DNA from: CAZFBR01 sp035353495 [NCBI: uncultured bacterium]
GTDB taxonomy: Bacteria; DAOPZR01
NCBI GenBank assembly: GCA_964517215.1
Contig: CAZFBR010000122.1
Coordinates: 1-10,434 of the forward strand
Length of the DNA stretch: 10,434 nt
Direction: 5' to 3'
The translations under genes and the position numbers were made by a program. Below are positions 1 through 9,447 of this stretch, piece after piece (position 1 is the stretch's first letter; every line of letters starts with the position of its first letter). The notes under the pieces are model-generated. The model was given only the letters and a program-made list of their open reading frames with translations, did not search any database and was not told the DNA's origin.

Positions 1-738
1 CAGCGCCCGGCGATTGTCAACCTGCAGTGCGACATCGACCACCCGACGCAGGCGATGGCGGACCTCGCCGCGCTGAAGCAGTGGGCGGGCGGTTTCGAGA
101 ACCTGCGCGGCAAGAAGATCGCCATGACCTGGGCGTATTCGCCGTCGTACGGCAAGCCGCTGTCGGTGCCGCAGGGGATCATCACCCTGATGAGCCGGTT
201 CGGCATGGATGTGTCGCTGGCCTACCCGAAGGGGTATGACCTGCTGCCGGAAACCGTCGAGCAGGCGAAGAAGTTCGCGAAGCAGTCGGGCGGGAAATTC
301 ACCATGGGCAACTCGATGGAAGACGCCTTCAAGGATGCGGACATCGTCTACCCGAAGTCGTGGGCGCCGTTTGCGGCGATGGAAAAGCGCACCCGGCTGG
401 TCGAGAAGCGCGACCAGGACGGGATCAAGGCGCTGGAAAAGGAACTGCTCGCCAACAACGCCAAGTTCAAGGGCTGGGAATGCGACGAGAAGAAGATGAA
501 GCTGACGAAGAAGGGCGAGGCGCTGTATATGCACTGCCTGCCTGCCGATATCACCGACGTCTCCTGCAAGGAAGGCGAGGTCTCGGCCAAGGTCTTCGAG
601 AAGTACCGCATTCCAACCTACGTCGAGGCGAGCTTCAAGCCGTTTGTGATTGCGGCGATGATCCTCACCTCGCGGTTCGCCGATCCGGTCGGCACACTCG
701 ACCGGCTCTGCCGCGCGGGCAAGCGCCGCCGGTTCTGA
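1..738 (+). CDS. ygeW: Knotted carbamoyltransferase, YgeW family (5' truncated)
   Basis: The reading frame is open from base 1 and ends in TGA at 736-738, giving 245 residues. The start lies outside the window. The family is about 400 residues, so roughly the last 60% is present. Visible residues include the carbamoyltransferase HPTQ motif (visible residues 14-17), the stretch MTWAYSPSYGKPLSVPQG, and the HCLP motif (178-181) followed by ADITDVSCKEGEV. From memory these closely match E. coli YgeW and are more specific than ordinary ornithine or aspartate carbamoyltransferase. The carbamoyl-phosphate-binding STRT-type motif should lie upstream and cannot be checked. YgeW is a cytoplasmic trefoil-knotted transcarbamoylase whose physiological substrate is not firmly settled. 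In gut anaerobes it sits in clusters linked to anaerobic purine or urate breakdown. No partner gene (ygeX, ygeY, ssnA, hyuA) is visible downstream; any would have to be upstream. Family call very confident, pathway inferred. Confidence 0.93.
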   Translation, partial: QRPAIVNLQCDIDHPTQAMADLAALKQWAGGFENLRGKKIAMTWAYSPSYGKPLSVPQGIITLMSRFGMDVSLAYPKGYDLLPETVEQAKKFAKQSGGKFTMGNSMEDAFKDADIVYPKSWAPFAAMEKRTRLVEKRDQDGIKALEKELLANNAKFKGWECDEKKMKLTKKGEALYMHCLPADITDVSCKEGEVSAKVFEKYRIPTYVEASFKPFVIAAMILTSRFADPVGTLDRLCRAGKRRRF

Positions 739-750
739 ACGTCACACCTC

Positions 751-777
751 CGGGCGCCGGCGCAATGCCGGCGCCCG
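751..777 (+). terminator. Strong hairpin after ygeW, possible terminator
   Basis: Bases 751-761 and 767-777 form a perfect 11-bp GC-only stem with a 5-nt loop (GCAAT), 12 nt after the ygeW stop codon. The position suits a transcription terminator. There is no T run after it, so a classical intrinsic terminator is not proven. Two smaller perfect hairpins follow at once (787-802 and 806-823). Confidence 0.4.
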
Positions 778-786
778 GCGCAGTAT

Positions 787-823
787 CCGCCCTGCCGGGC
801 GGGAACGGCGGCGTCAGCCGCCG
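787..823 (+). repeat. Two further tandem hairpins upstream of the MBL gene
   Basis: Bases 787-792 and 797-802 form a perfect 6-bp stem with loop TGCC. Bases 806-812 and 817-823 form a perfect 7-bp stem with loop GTCA. The second ends 2 nt before the G-run (826-832) that probably serves as ribosome-binding site for the gene starting at 839. They could be part of a terminator region, an mRNA 5' structure, or the chance result of high GC. No clear -35/-10 pair is visible in the gap 739-838. Confidence 0.4.
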
Positions 824-838
824 ACGGGGGGGACAGCG

Positions 839-1717
839 ATGCGCGTACGCATCTGGGGCAGCCGCGGGTCGATTCCGACGCCCGGGCCGGCCACGGTGGA
901 GTTTGGCGGCAATACGCCCTGCGTGGAAGTGCTCGGCGACCATTCCTACCTGATCCTCGACGCGGGGACCGGGATTCGCGAACTGGGCGCGGCGATTATG
1001 CGCGAAAAGCGGCCGGGCGCCATCCACATCCTGCTGTCGCATACCCACTGGGACCATATCCAGGGCTTTCCCTTTTTCACCCCCGCGTTCGTGCCGACCA
1101 ATACCGTCCACCTGTACGGCCCGCGCAACAACGTCACTGATGAGGACCTGCGCAAGATCGTCGACGGGCAGATGCGTTATTCGTATTTCCCGGTCAACCT
1201 GATGCAGCTGCAGGCCAAGCTGCATTTCCACGACCTCGAACCGCAGCGCCCGTTCGCCGTGGGCGAGTTCACCGTCAATGCCCAGGTGCTGAACCATCCG
1301 GTGCAGGTGTTCGGCTACCGCATCAGCGACGGTTCGCGCACCCTGGTCTACATGACCGACGTCGAACCGTATTTCGACGCCAACCAGCCCGATATGCCCG
1401 CCGACGAAGTGCGGGATGTCATCGAGGCGATGAACGGGCGCCTGCGCGATTTCGCCCAAGGCGCCGACCTGCTGATCCACGACGCGCAGTATACGGAGAA
1501 GGAGTACGCGCAGCGCCGCGGCTGGGGGCATGCGACCTACGACTGGGCGGTGGAGACCGCGCGCGTGGCGGGGGTGCGCCGGCTGGTCTTTTTCCATCAC
1601 GACCCGGTGCGCGGCGATGAGGAACTGCGCGCGCTGGAACGCGAGCACTGCGCCCGGGCGCAGGCGGCCGGTTGTGTATGCGAGGCGGCGCGCGAAGGCG
1701 CGCTGATCGAGCTGTAA
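839..1717 (+). CDS. Metallo-beta-lactamase-fold hydrolase
   Basis: This 292-residue protein has no signal peptide and is probably cytoplasmic. It carries the full metal-binding set of the metallo-beta-lactamase fold: HTHWDH at residues 68-73 (H-x-H-x-D-H), His153 in NHPV, Asp174 in MTDVE, and later candidate ligands His231 (GWGHAT) and His253/His254 (FFHHDP). The N-terminal pattern (RVRIWGSRGSIPTPG, then GGNTPCVEV) resembles the RNase Z/PhnP-like branch, which contains phosphodiesterases including cyclic-nucleotide and cyclic-phosphate hydrolases. The start ATG has a run of seven G 6 nt upstream. It is the first gene of a tight cluster with a kinase and a nucleotide cyclase, so a cyclic-nucleotide phosphodiesterase role is attractive but inferred. 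Fold and metal chemistry are confident; the substrate is not known. Confidence 0.88.
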   Translation: MRVRIWGSRGSIPTPGPATVEFGGNTPCVEVLGDHSYLILDAGTGIRELGAAIMREKRPGAIHILLSHTHWDHIQGFPFFTPAFVPTNTVHLYGPRNNVTDEDLRKIVDGQMRYSYFPVNLMQLQAKLHFHDLEPQRPFAVGEFTVNAQVLNHPVQVFGYRISDGSRTLVYMTDVEPYFDANQPDMPADEVRDVIEAMNGRLRDFAQGADLLIHDAQYTEKEYAQRRGWGHATYDWAVETARVAGVRRLVFFHHDPVRGDEELRALEREHCARAQAAGCVCEAAREGALIEL

Positions 1718-1720
1718 GCC

Positions 1721-2674
1721 ATGACCGCCACGGCGCCGCTGAAGGTCGAGCCGGAAACCGCTGCCGCCGGCTGGGGGGTGGCCTTTCGCTTCGACGGCAA
1801 GGACGCCCTGCTGCACGGGGCGGTGGCGATTGAGTTCACCACCAACCCGCCGACGGCGCGGCTGGTGCGCGTGGTGGTCAGTCCCGTGCCGCGGTACCTC
1901 ACGGACATCAATCTCGACCGTCCGTGGGCGGAAATCATCTATCTGATTGTCAAGAAAACCCTCGAGCCCAAGCAGCTGGCAGGCGATATCATGACCCCGC
2001 TGGCCAACGAGATCCGCCGCGCGGCGGCGGAGCCGGCGTGGTACGACGCCATGCACGCCTGGGGCGAGAGCGGCCAGACCGACGCGCTGCGCGCGGAGGT
2101 GCTGCGGGTGCTGCGCTCGGTGGTGGATACCCGCTTCGACCTGAATGTGCGCTATTTCCCGTCGCTCGACGAGTCGACCATGCAGCGCGGGGCCCTGGGC
2201 GCGACGGATGCGGGCGGCACGGTGGCGCAGACCGTCACGGTGACCCCGCAAAGCGATCCGGTGCGCGGGGTCATGGTCAGCGCCCTGCAGCCGGGCGACG
2301 AAATCTTTGTCAAGCTGACGGACGATTCGCCGCTGGCAGTCGGGGTGCGCACGCAGCTGGGCGGTGCGGACGAGGAGGGCAACCTGCGCGCGGTCGCGCG
2401 CCCCTTCCGCGAGGCCCGGGCAACGGACGATCGCGGTAACTACGCGCTGTACGTTGAACTGACCGACGGGGTGGTGGGCGTGGCAGATGTCTATCGCTCG
2501 GTCAAGGTCAAGACCATGCGCGGCCTGCTGCAGGCGGCGGCGCCGCCCGCGGCGTCCGCGGGGGATGATGACGATGCCTTTGCCGAAGCGCCGTCGCTCG
2601 GCCCCTGGGTGATGGTGATCGCCGCCGCCCTGGTGCTGACCGCCGCGGCCTGGCTGCTCAAGGGGATGCTGTGA
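1721..2674 (+). CDS. Unrecognised protein with C-terminal membrane anchor
   Basis: This 317-residue protein belongs to no family I recognise. The start ATG is 3 nt after the preceding stop with no good Shine-Dalgarno, suggesting translational coupling. Residues about 15-130 look mixed alpha/beta (GWGVAFRFDGKDALLHG, then a helix-rich part). Residues about 178-275 look beta-rich and contain SALQPGDEIFVKLTDDS. They are joined by a Thr-rich stretch (171-176, TVTVTP). Near the end is an acidic run (DDDD), then one hydrophobic segment at about 296-312 and a short tail with Lys314. With no N-terminal signal, the layout is that of a tail-anchored protein with a cytoplasmic body. Lying between the MBL hydrolase and the kinase, it may be a kinase substrate, scaffold or receptor-like partner; this is inference only. 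Confidence 0.82.
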   Translation: MTATAPLKVEPETAAAGWGVAFRFDGKDALLHGAVAIEFTTNPPTARLVRVVVSPVPRYLTDINLDRPWAEIIYLIVKKTLEPKQLAGDIMTPLANEIRRAAAEPAWYDAMHAWGESGQTDALRAEVLRVLRSVVDTRFDLNVRYFPSLDESTMQRGALGATDAGGTVAQTVTVTPQSDPVRGVMVSALQPGDEIFVKLTDDSPLAVGVRTQLGGADEEGNLRAVARPFREARATDDRGNYALYVELTDGVVGVADVYRSVKVKTMRGLLQAAAPPAASAGDDDDAFAEAPSLGPWVMVIAAALVLTAAAWLLKGML

Positions 2675-2705
2675 AGAACCGCATGCCCGGGGCGGGGAGG
2701 CCGTG

Positions 2706-5234
<2,529 letters not shown>

Positions 5235-5238
5235 CCGC

Positions 5239-6825
5239 GTGTTTATCCTGCGGCTGGCGACGCCCGCCGCGCCGCCGCGCGAGGTGTCGCTGAGCGGCGG
5301 CGAGCTGACGCTCGGGCGGCAGGAGGGGAACGACCTGGTCGTGGCGGACCCGCGCCTGTCGCGCCGCCATCTGCGCCTCCGGGTGAGCGGCGGCACGGTG
5401 CTGGTGGCCGATCTTGGCTCCGCCAACGGCACCATGGTGAACGAGCAGAAAATCAGCACGGAGACCGAACTCAAGCCGGGCGATTGTGTGCGCTGCGGCG
5501 CCACCACCCTGACGCTGGCGCTGGCGCCGGCGGCAGCCCCGGCTGCGGTGCCGACGGCAGTGCCGGCGGCGGCTGATGCCGGGTGTCGGCTGGCGGTTGC
5601 AGTGCAGCCCGATGACGCCGCGGTCAGCGTGATCAAGCAGCTGGATGTCGTGGCCCATGTGCAGGGGGGGGCGAAACGCGACCGCCTGGCGGTGATGTAC
5701 CGCCTGAGCGAGACGGTCAGCACCCAGACCGATCTCCCGGCGCTGCTCGATCACCTGCTCGAACTGGTGGCGGGGGTGCTGCCGGTCGAACGCGGCGCGG
5801 TGCTGCTGACGGACGAGCAGACGGGGGCGCTGGTGCCGCGCGCCTGCCGCGAGCGCGGGGCGTCGGCGGTGGCGGACACCCTGCGCATCTCGTCGTCCAT
5901 CGCCGAACAGGCGCTGGCCGGCGGCACGGGCGTGCTCTTTGCCGACACCGGCGCGGACCCGCGCCTGGCGGGGCAGCAGAGCATTGTCGCGCTCAAGATC
6001 CGCTCCGCCCTGTGCGTGCCGCTGATCGCCCGCGGCCAGAAGCTCGGAATCATCTATGTGGACAGCAGCGCCGCCACCGGCAGCTTCACCGAGGACGATC
6101 TGGGGTTCCTCTCCGTGCTGGCCTCGCAGGCGGCGCTGTTCATTGACAACCTGCGCCTGTTCGCGCGGGTGCAGCAGGAGCAGGAGCGGCGGGCCAACCT
6201 GTCGCGGTTCCTGTCGCCGCGCGTGCTGGAACGCGTGCTCGCCACGCCCGGCGGCAGCGTGCTTGGCGGGCAGGCGCAGGAGGCGACCATCCTGTTCGCG
6301 GATATCCGCAACTTTTCCGCGCTCGCCCAGCAGCTCAAGCCCGATGCGCTCGTCGGGGTGCTGAACGAATACTTCACCGCGATGACGGCGATTGTCTTCA
6401 AGTACGAAGGCACGCTCGACAACTTCATCGGCGACGCGATCATGGCCGAGTTCGGCGTGCCGTTTCCGCAGCCCGACGATGCGCTGCGGGCGGTGGCGGC
6501 GGCGCTGGAGATGCGCGGCGCCCTGACGGTCCTGCGCAAGAAGCTGCTGGGCGGCGGCCTGCGCCAGTTCGATGTGGGGTTCGGCATCAATACCGGCCGG
6601 GTGGTGGCGGGCAATATCGGTTCGGCGGCGCGCATGCAGTACACGGTCATCGGCGAGGCGGTCAATATCGCCTCGCGCCTCGCGGGACGCGCCACCGCCA
6701 ACCAGATCCTGATCACCGACGCCACCTGGCAGAAGCTCGGCCCCTCGATCAAGACCAACAAGCTGCTCCCCGCCACCCTCAAGGGCGCCGTCAAGCCCAC
6801 CCAGATCTTCGAAGTCCTCGACTGA
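5239..6825 (+). CDS. FHA-GAF-class III nucleotide cyclase protein
   Basis: The protein starts at GTG 5239 (528 residues); the frame is closed by TGA at 5215-5217 and GGAGG lies at 5222-5226. An N-terminal FHA domain (about 3-95) shows Gly26-Arg27, Ser41/His44 in LSRRH and Asn63-Gly64 in SANGT, the phosphothreonine-reading residues. An Ala/Pro-rich linker (about 97-115) follows, then a GAF domain (about 150-310) and a charged helix (VQQEQERR). The class III cyclase domain (about 345-528) has metal-binding Asp355 (FADIRNFS) and Asp399 (FIGDAIM), Thr469 in YTVIGE, and transition-state Asn476 and Arg480 (VNIASR). Asn395 sits where adenylate cyclases usually have the base-selecting Lys. Expected product is cAMP or cGMP; base choice is uncertain. 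No membrane segment. It lies 4 nt after the kinase, so FHA docking to a site phosphorylated by that kinase is a natural inference. Confidence 0.92.
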   Translation: MFILRLATPAAPPREVSLSGGELTLGRQEGNDLVVADPRLSRRHLRLRVSGGTVLVADLGSANGTMVNEQKISTETELKPGDCVRCGATTLTLALAPAAAPAAVPTAVPAAADAGCRLAVAVQPDDAAVSVIKQLDVVAHVQGGAKRDRLAVMYRLSETVSTQTDLPALLDHLLELVAGVLPVERGAVLLTDEQTGALVPRACRERGASAVADTLRISSSIAEQALAGGTGVLFADTGADPRLAGQQSIVALKIRSALCVPLIARGQKLGIIYVDSSAATGSFTEDDLGFLSVLASQAALFIDNLRLFARVQQEQERRANLSRFLSPRVLERVLATPGGSVLGGQAQEATILFADIRNFSALAQQLKPDALVGVLNEYFTAMTAIVFKYEGTLDNFIGDAIMAEFGVPFPQPDDALRAVAAALEMRGALTVLRKKLLGGGLRQFDVGFGINTGRVVAGNIGSAARMQYTVIGEAVNIASRLAGRATANQILITDATWQKLGPSIKTNKLLPATLKGAVKPTQIFEVLD

Positions 6826-6831
6826 ACGCTG

Positions 6832-6868
6832 CCGCCGCGGGCAGCGCGCCGGCGCTCCGCCGCGGCGG
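6832..6868 (+). terminator. Nested hairpin after the cyclase gene, probable terminator
   Basis: Bases 6832-6840 pair perfectly with 6860-6868 (9 bp, all G/C). Inside, 6843-6847 pair with 6852-6856 around loop GCCG. It begins 7 nt after the cyclase stop. Only TT follows, so there is no strong U tract, but its place between an operon end and a new promoter supports termination. Confidence 0.45.
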
Positions 6869-6884
6869 TTCGTGCCCGCCTGCA

Positions 6885-6902
6885 GCAGCCCGGTTGGGCT
6901 GC
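6885..6902 (+). repeat. Second hairpin in the cyclase-promoter gap
   Basis: Bases 6885-6891 and 6896-6902 form a perfect 7-bp stem with loop GGTT. It may be a backup terminator element. No T run follows. Confidence 0.35.
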
Positions 6903-6973
6903 AACCGCCGTCAGTTGTCCGGGTGCGGGCGCGTGGCCCGTCCGCGGCAAAATGACGGGCTACGGCAAAGCAC

Positions 6974-7002
6974 TTGACAATGCAAAGCAGATGTGGTATG
7001 GT
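6974..7002 (+). promoter_or_regulatory. Sigma70-type promoter with extended -10
   Basis: TTGACA (6974-6979) is a perfect -35 consensus. After a 17-nt spacer comes TATGGT (6997-7002), a 4 of 6 match to the -10 consensus, preceded by TG at 6994-6995 as in an extended -10. The surrounding 6949-7012 is clearly more AT-rich than the genes on either side. Transcription would be expected to begin about 7 nt after the -10, near 7009, which is the A of the next gene's ATG. It should drive the membrane protein-regulator-creD cluster. Confidence 0.7.
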
Positions 7003-7012
7003 TGTGGTATGG
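6992..7012 (+). repeat. Perfect 10-bp direct repeat over -10 box and start codon
   Basis: TGTGGTATGG occurs at 6992-7001 and again at 7003-7012, separated by one T. The period is 11 bp, about one helical turn, so both copies face the same side of the DNA. The repeat spans the -10 element and the ATG at 7009. It may be an operator, for example for the winged-helix regulator encoded two genes along, or a local duplication. Confidence 0.5.
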
Positions 7013-7626
7013 AAGACCTCAACCGGACCCTGAACGAACTGGCGGCCGTGCGCGGGCATCTTGCCCGCGGGGCCTATTATCGCGGCTACCGCGCCAGCAT
7101 GGTGCTGCTCACCGGCGCGGTGGCGCTGGCGGCCATGCGCCTGCAGCCGCTGCTGGTGCCGCCCGGCCAGCCGCGCCTCTTCGTCGCGTTCTGGGTGACG
7201 GTGGCGGCGGTCAATATGGCCGTGGCCGCGCTCGCGGCGCTGGCGATTACCCGCGCGCGGGGGGCCGCCTTCGCCCGGCAGCAGACGGTCAGTGTGTTTG
7301 GCGCGGCGATGGCCACGGTCATGGCCGGCGCGGCGGTCACTGCCGGGTTGGTGGTTGCCCGCCCGGACGGCATCGTCTTTCTCCCCGGGTTCTGGTGTCT
7401 GCTCTTCGCCATCGGCATTTTCGCCACCCTGCCGTTTCTGCCGCGCGCGGTCGGCTGGTCGGGGGTCTGGTATTTCGCCTGCGGGGTGGCTTTGCTGGTG
7501 ACGGCGGACAGCGGTTTGCCGCTGTCGCCGCTCGGGATGGGCGTAAGTTTCGGGACGGGTCAGGCGCTGTGCGCGCTCCTGCTCTATCTCTTTCTGGAGA
7601 AGAACGGTCATGACGAAGAAAACTGA
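7009..7626 (+). CDS. Six-helix integral membrane protein of a creD cluster
   Basis: Starting at ATG 7009 gives 205 residues. The frame stays open upstream to ATG 6952 and ATG 6991, but those starts would lie before or within the promoter, so 7009 is preferred. There is no Shine-Dalgarno before 7009, consistent with a leaderless mRNA. After a soluble N-terminal helix (1-29, MEDLNRTLNELAAV) come about six hydrophobic segments: near 30-49, 57-80, 94-116, 122-141, 148-165 and 176-196. The C-terminus is acidic (HDEEN). I know of no assigned function. Small multi-helix membrane proteins with this kind of N-terminal helix often precede a winged-helix regulator and creD in other bacteria; this is from general recollection. 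It may sense the envelope and hold or signal to the regulator, an inference from position. Its end overlaps the next gene by 17 nt. Confidence 0.82.
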   Translation: MEDLNRTLNELAAVRGHLARGAYYRGYRASMVLLTGAVALAAMRLQPLLVPPGQPRLFVAFWVTVAAVNMAVAALAALAITRARGAAFARQQTVSVFGAAMATVMAGAAVTAGLVVARPDGIVFLPGFWCLLFAIGIFATLPFLPRAVGWSGVWYFACGVALLVTADSGLPLSPLGMGVSFGTGQALCALLLYLFLEKNGHDEEN

Positions 7627-7990
7627 AACCGGCGAAGGGCGTTACGACTATGCGCTCGACCGGGTGCTGCATGAGAAGGCGCGGCTGGGCATTCTCACCT
7701 CGCTGGCGGCGCATCCCGAGGGTCTGAGCTTCAACGACCTCAAGGAGCTGTGCGCGCTCACCGACGGCAATCTCAGCCGCCATTTGCAGGTGCTCGAAGA
7801 GGCGAAGCTGGTGGCGGTGAGCAAGAGCTTTGTCGGGCGCAAGCCGCGCACCGCGGTGCGCCTGACCGGGTTTGGCCGCCGGCAGTTTCTTGCGTATCTG
7901 GCGGAACTGGAGCGGATGATCCGCGATGTGCAGGCGACGGCGACGGCACTGCCGGACGCGGCGGCGCGCGTGCGGGTTCAGCCCGCCTGA
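7610..7990 (+). CDS. Winged helix-turn-helix transcriptional regulator
   Basis: This 126-residue protein has GGAGA at 7596-7600, 9 nt before its ATG, and overlaps the preceding gene by 17 nt. Residues about 18-90 form a winged-helix domain of the ArsR/MarR-like type: helix ALDRVLHEKARLGILTSLAA, then the helix-turn-helix GLSFNDLKELCALTDGNLSR (39-57) with recognition helix NLSRHLQVLEEA, then a basic beta-wing (KSFVGRKPRTAVRLT, 72-86). A C-terminal helix (about 88-107) probably dimerises it. I see no cysteine pair or other ligand motif typical of metal-sensing ArsR proteins. Placement between a membrane protein and creD suggests it controls this cluster. Possible targets are the direct repeat at the promoter (6992-7012) and the palindrome before creD (8008-8025); both are inferred. 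Confidence 0.88.
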   Translation: MTKKTETGEGRYDYALDRVLHEKARLGILTSLAAHPEGLSFNDLKELCALTDGNLSRHLQVLEEAKLVAVSKSFVGRKPRTAVRLTGFGRRQFLAYLAELERMIRDVQATATALPDAAARVRVQPA

Positions 7991-8007
7991 AAAGCGGCGA
8001 CAGTGAT

Positions 8008-8025
8008 CCGGCGGCGCGCCGCCGG
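8008..8025. repeat. 18-bp perfect palindrome just upstream of creD
   Basis: CCGGCGGCGCGCCGCCGG is fully self-complementary and lies 17 nt after the regulator stop, ending 1 nt before the creD ribosome-binding site (8027-8033). As DNA it could bind a dimeric regulator. As RNA it could fold into a 7-bp stem with a CGCG loop beside the Shine-Dalgarno and tune creD translation. High local GC makes chance palindromes more likely. Confidence 0.4.
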
Positions 8026-8037
8026 CAGGAGGAGAAC

Positions 8038-9447
8038 ATGAAGGAGATGCTGCAGCGGGTGCGGTTCTCAATGTTCGTCAAGTTGATCTTTGTCGCGATC
8101 CTGGTGGCCGGGCTGGGGGTGCCGCTGCTGATGATCGATTCGATTATCGACGAGCGGCAGACCCGCCGGGCGGAAGCGGAACGCGAAGTGAGCCAGCCCT
8201 GGGGCGGGGCGCAGGTGGTGGGCGGTCCCATCCTCGCGGTGCCGTATCTGCAGCAGGAACGGCGGCATATGGCCTATGTTCTGCCCGATTCGCTGACGGT
8301 GACGGCCGCCGTTACCCCGGAGATCCGCTACCGCAGCATCTATGAAGTGATCCTGTATACCGGCACGATCACCCTGACCGGCGGCATTCCGCTGCCGGCG
8401 GTTGCGGGGGATGGCGCCGCCGCGCCGACGTTCCTCTGGTCGGAAGCGGAGCTGCTGGTCGCGCTCTCCGATATGCGCGGGATCAGCGAGAATGTCCGGT
8501 TGCAGCTGCCTGCGGGCGAACGGCTGTTTGAGCCCGCGCTGCAGAACCGGGTCGGCAAGGCGCTGGGCGGTGCTGCCGCCGCCAATCCGGGTGATGACGA
8601 ATGGCATGCCTATCGCCGCTCCGCCCGGCAGGAGGACGGCGCGCCGGGAGTGACCATGCTGCGCGCCCCGCTGGCGCTGGCGGCGGGCCCGGATGGTGTG
8701 CTGCCCTTTACCGTGACCCTGAACCTGAAAGGCAGCGGCAAACTGCAGTTTCTGCCGCTCGGACGCGAGACCCGCGTGGTCATGCAGTCACCCTGGCCCG
8801 ATCCGAGTTTTGGCGGTGCGTTCCTGCCGACCACGCGTACCATTACCGGTGACGGGTTTGCTGCCGAATGGCAGGTCTATTACCTGAGCCGCAACATTCC
8901 GCAGCAGTGGTCGGAGAATGAACTGGCGGATATTGGCGCGGGCCGTTCCGCTTTTGGCGTCGAGTTCATCTATCCGGTGGACAACTACCAGCGCGCCACC
9001 CGCGCCGTGAAGTACGGGATGATGTTCATCGTCCTGACCTTCCTGGCCTTTTTCCTGTTTGAAGTGCTGCAGAACCTGCGCATCCATCCCGTGCAGTACG
9101 TGCTGATCGGCGCCGCGCTCTGCCTGTTCTACCTGCTGCTGCTGTCGCTTTCCGAGCATCTCGGGTTCGGCACTGCCTACGGCCTCGCCGCGCTCGGTAT
9201 CGTCCTGATGATCGGCGGCTACTGCTGGGCGGTGCTGCGCACGTTCGGGCGCGCCCTGCTGATGGCGGCGATTACGGCGGTGCTGTACGGCTACCTGTTC
9301 GTGCTGCTGCAGCTGCAGGATTACGCCCTGCTCTGCGGGTCGCTCGGGCTGTTCATCATTCTCGGGCTGGTGATGTACGTCACCCGCCGCATCAACTGGT
9401 ACAACCCCGGTGACGAGGGCGGCGCCGCCCCGCGCCAGGATGCGTGA
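8038..9447 (+). CDS. creD: CreD-family inner-membrane protein
   Basis: ATG 8038 is chosen because AGGAGGA (8027-8033) sits right before it. An open frame further upstream overlaps the regulator gene and is not credible. The product is 469 residues, near the usual CreD size of about 450. It has one N-terminal membrane segment (about 12-33), a large mostly beta-rich periplasmic domain (about 34-322; motifs PWGGAQVVGGPILAVPY and FGVEFIYPVDNYQRA), then about five C-terminal segments containing the family hallmarks RIHPVQYVLIGAALCLFYLL and LQDYALLCGSLGLF. In E. coli CreD belongs to the CreBC regulon and its loss or excess affects envelope integrity and tolerance to colicin E2 and beta-lactams; its molecular activity is not known. 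Here it is linked to a winged-helix regulator instead of a CreBC two-component system. Confidence 0.95.
   Translation: MKEMLQRVRFSMFVKLIFVAILVAGLGVPLLMIDSIIDERQTRRAEAEREVSQPWGGAQVVGGPILAVPYLQQERRHMAYVLPDSLTVTAAVTPEIRYRSIYEVILYTGTITLTGGIPLPAVAGDGAAAPTFLWSEAELLVALSDMRGISENVRLQLPAGERLFEPALQNRVGKALGGAAAANPGDDEWHAYRRSARQEDGAPGVTMLRAPLALAAGPDGVLPFTVTLNLKGSGKLQFLPLGRETRVVMQSPWPDPSFGGAFLPTTRTITGDGFAAEWQVYYLSRNIPQQWSENELADIGAGRSAFGVEFIYPVDNYQRATRAVKYGMMFIVLTFLAFFLFEVLQNLRIHPVQYVLIGAALCLFYLLLLSLSEHLGFGTAYGLAALGIVLMIGGYCWAVLRTFGRALLMAAITAVLYGYLFVLLQLQDYALLCGSLGLFIILGLVMYVTRRINWYNPGDEGGAAPRQDA

Noticed and set aside
7750-8037. 96-codon upstream extension of creD
   Set aside because: It overlaps the regulator gene out of frame, is Arg/Gly/Ala-rich, and a strong ribosome-binding site lies right before ATG 8038.
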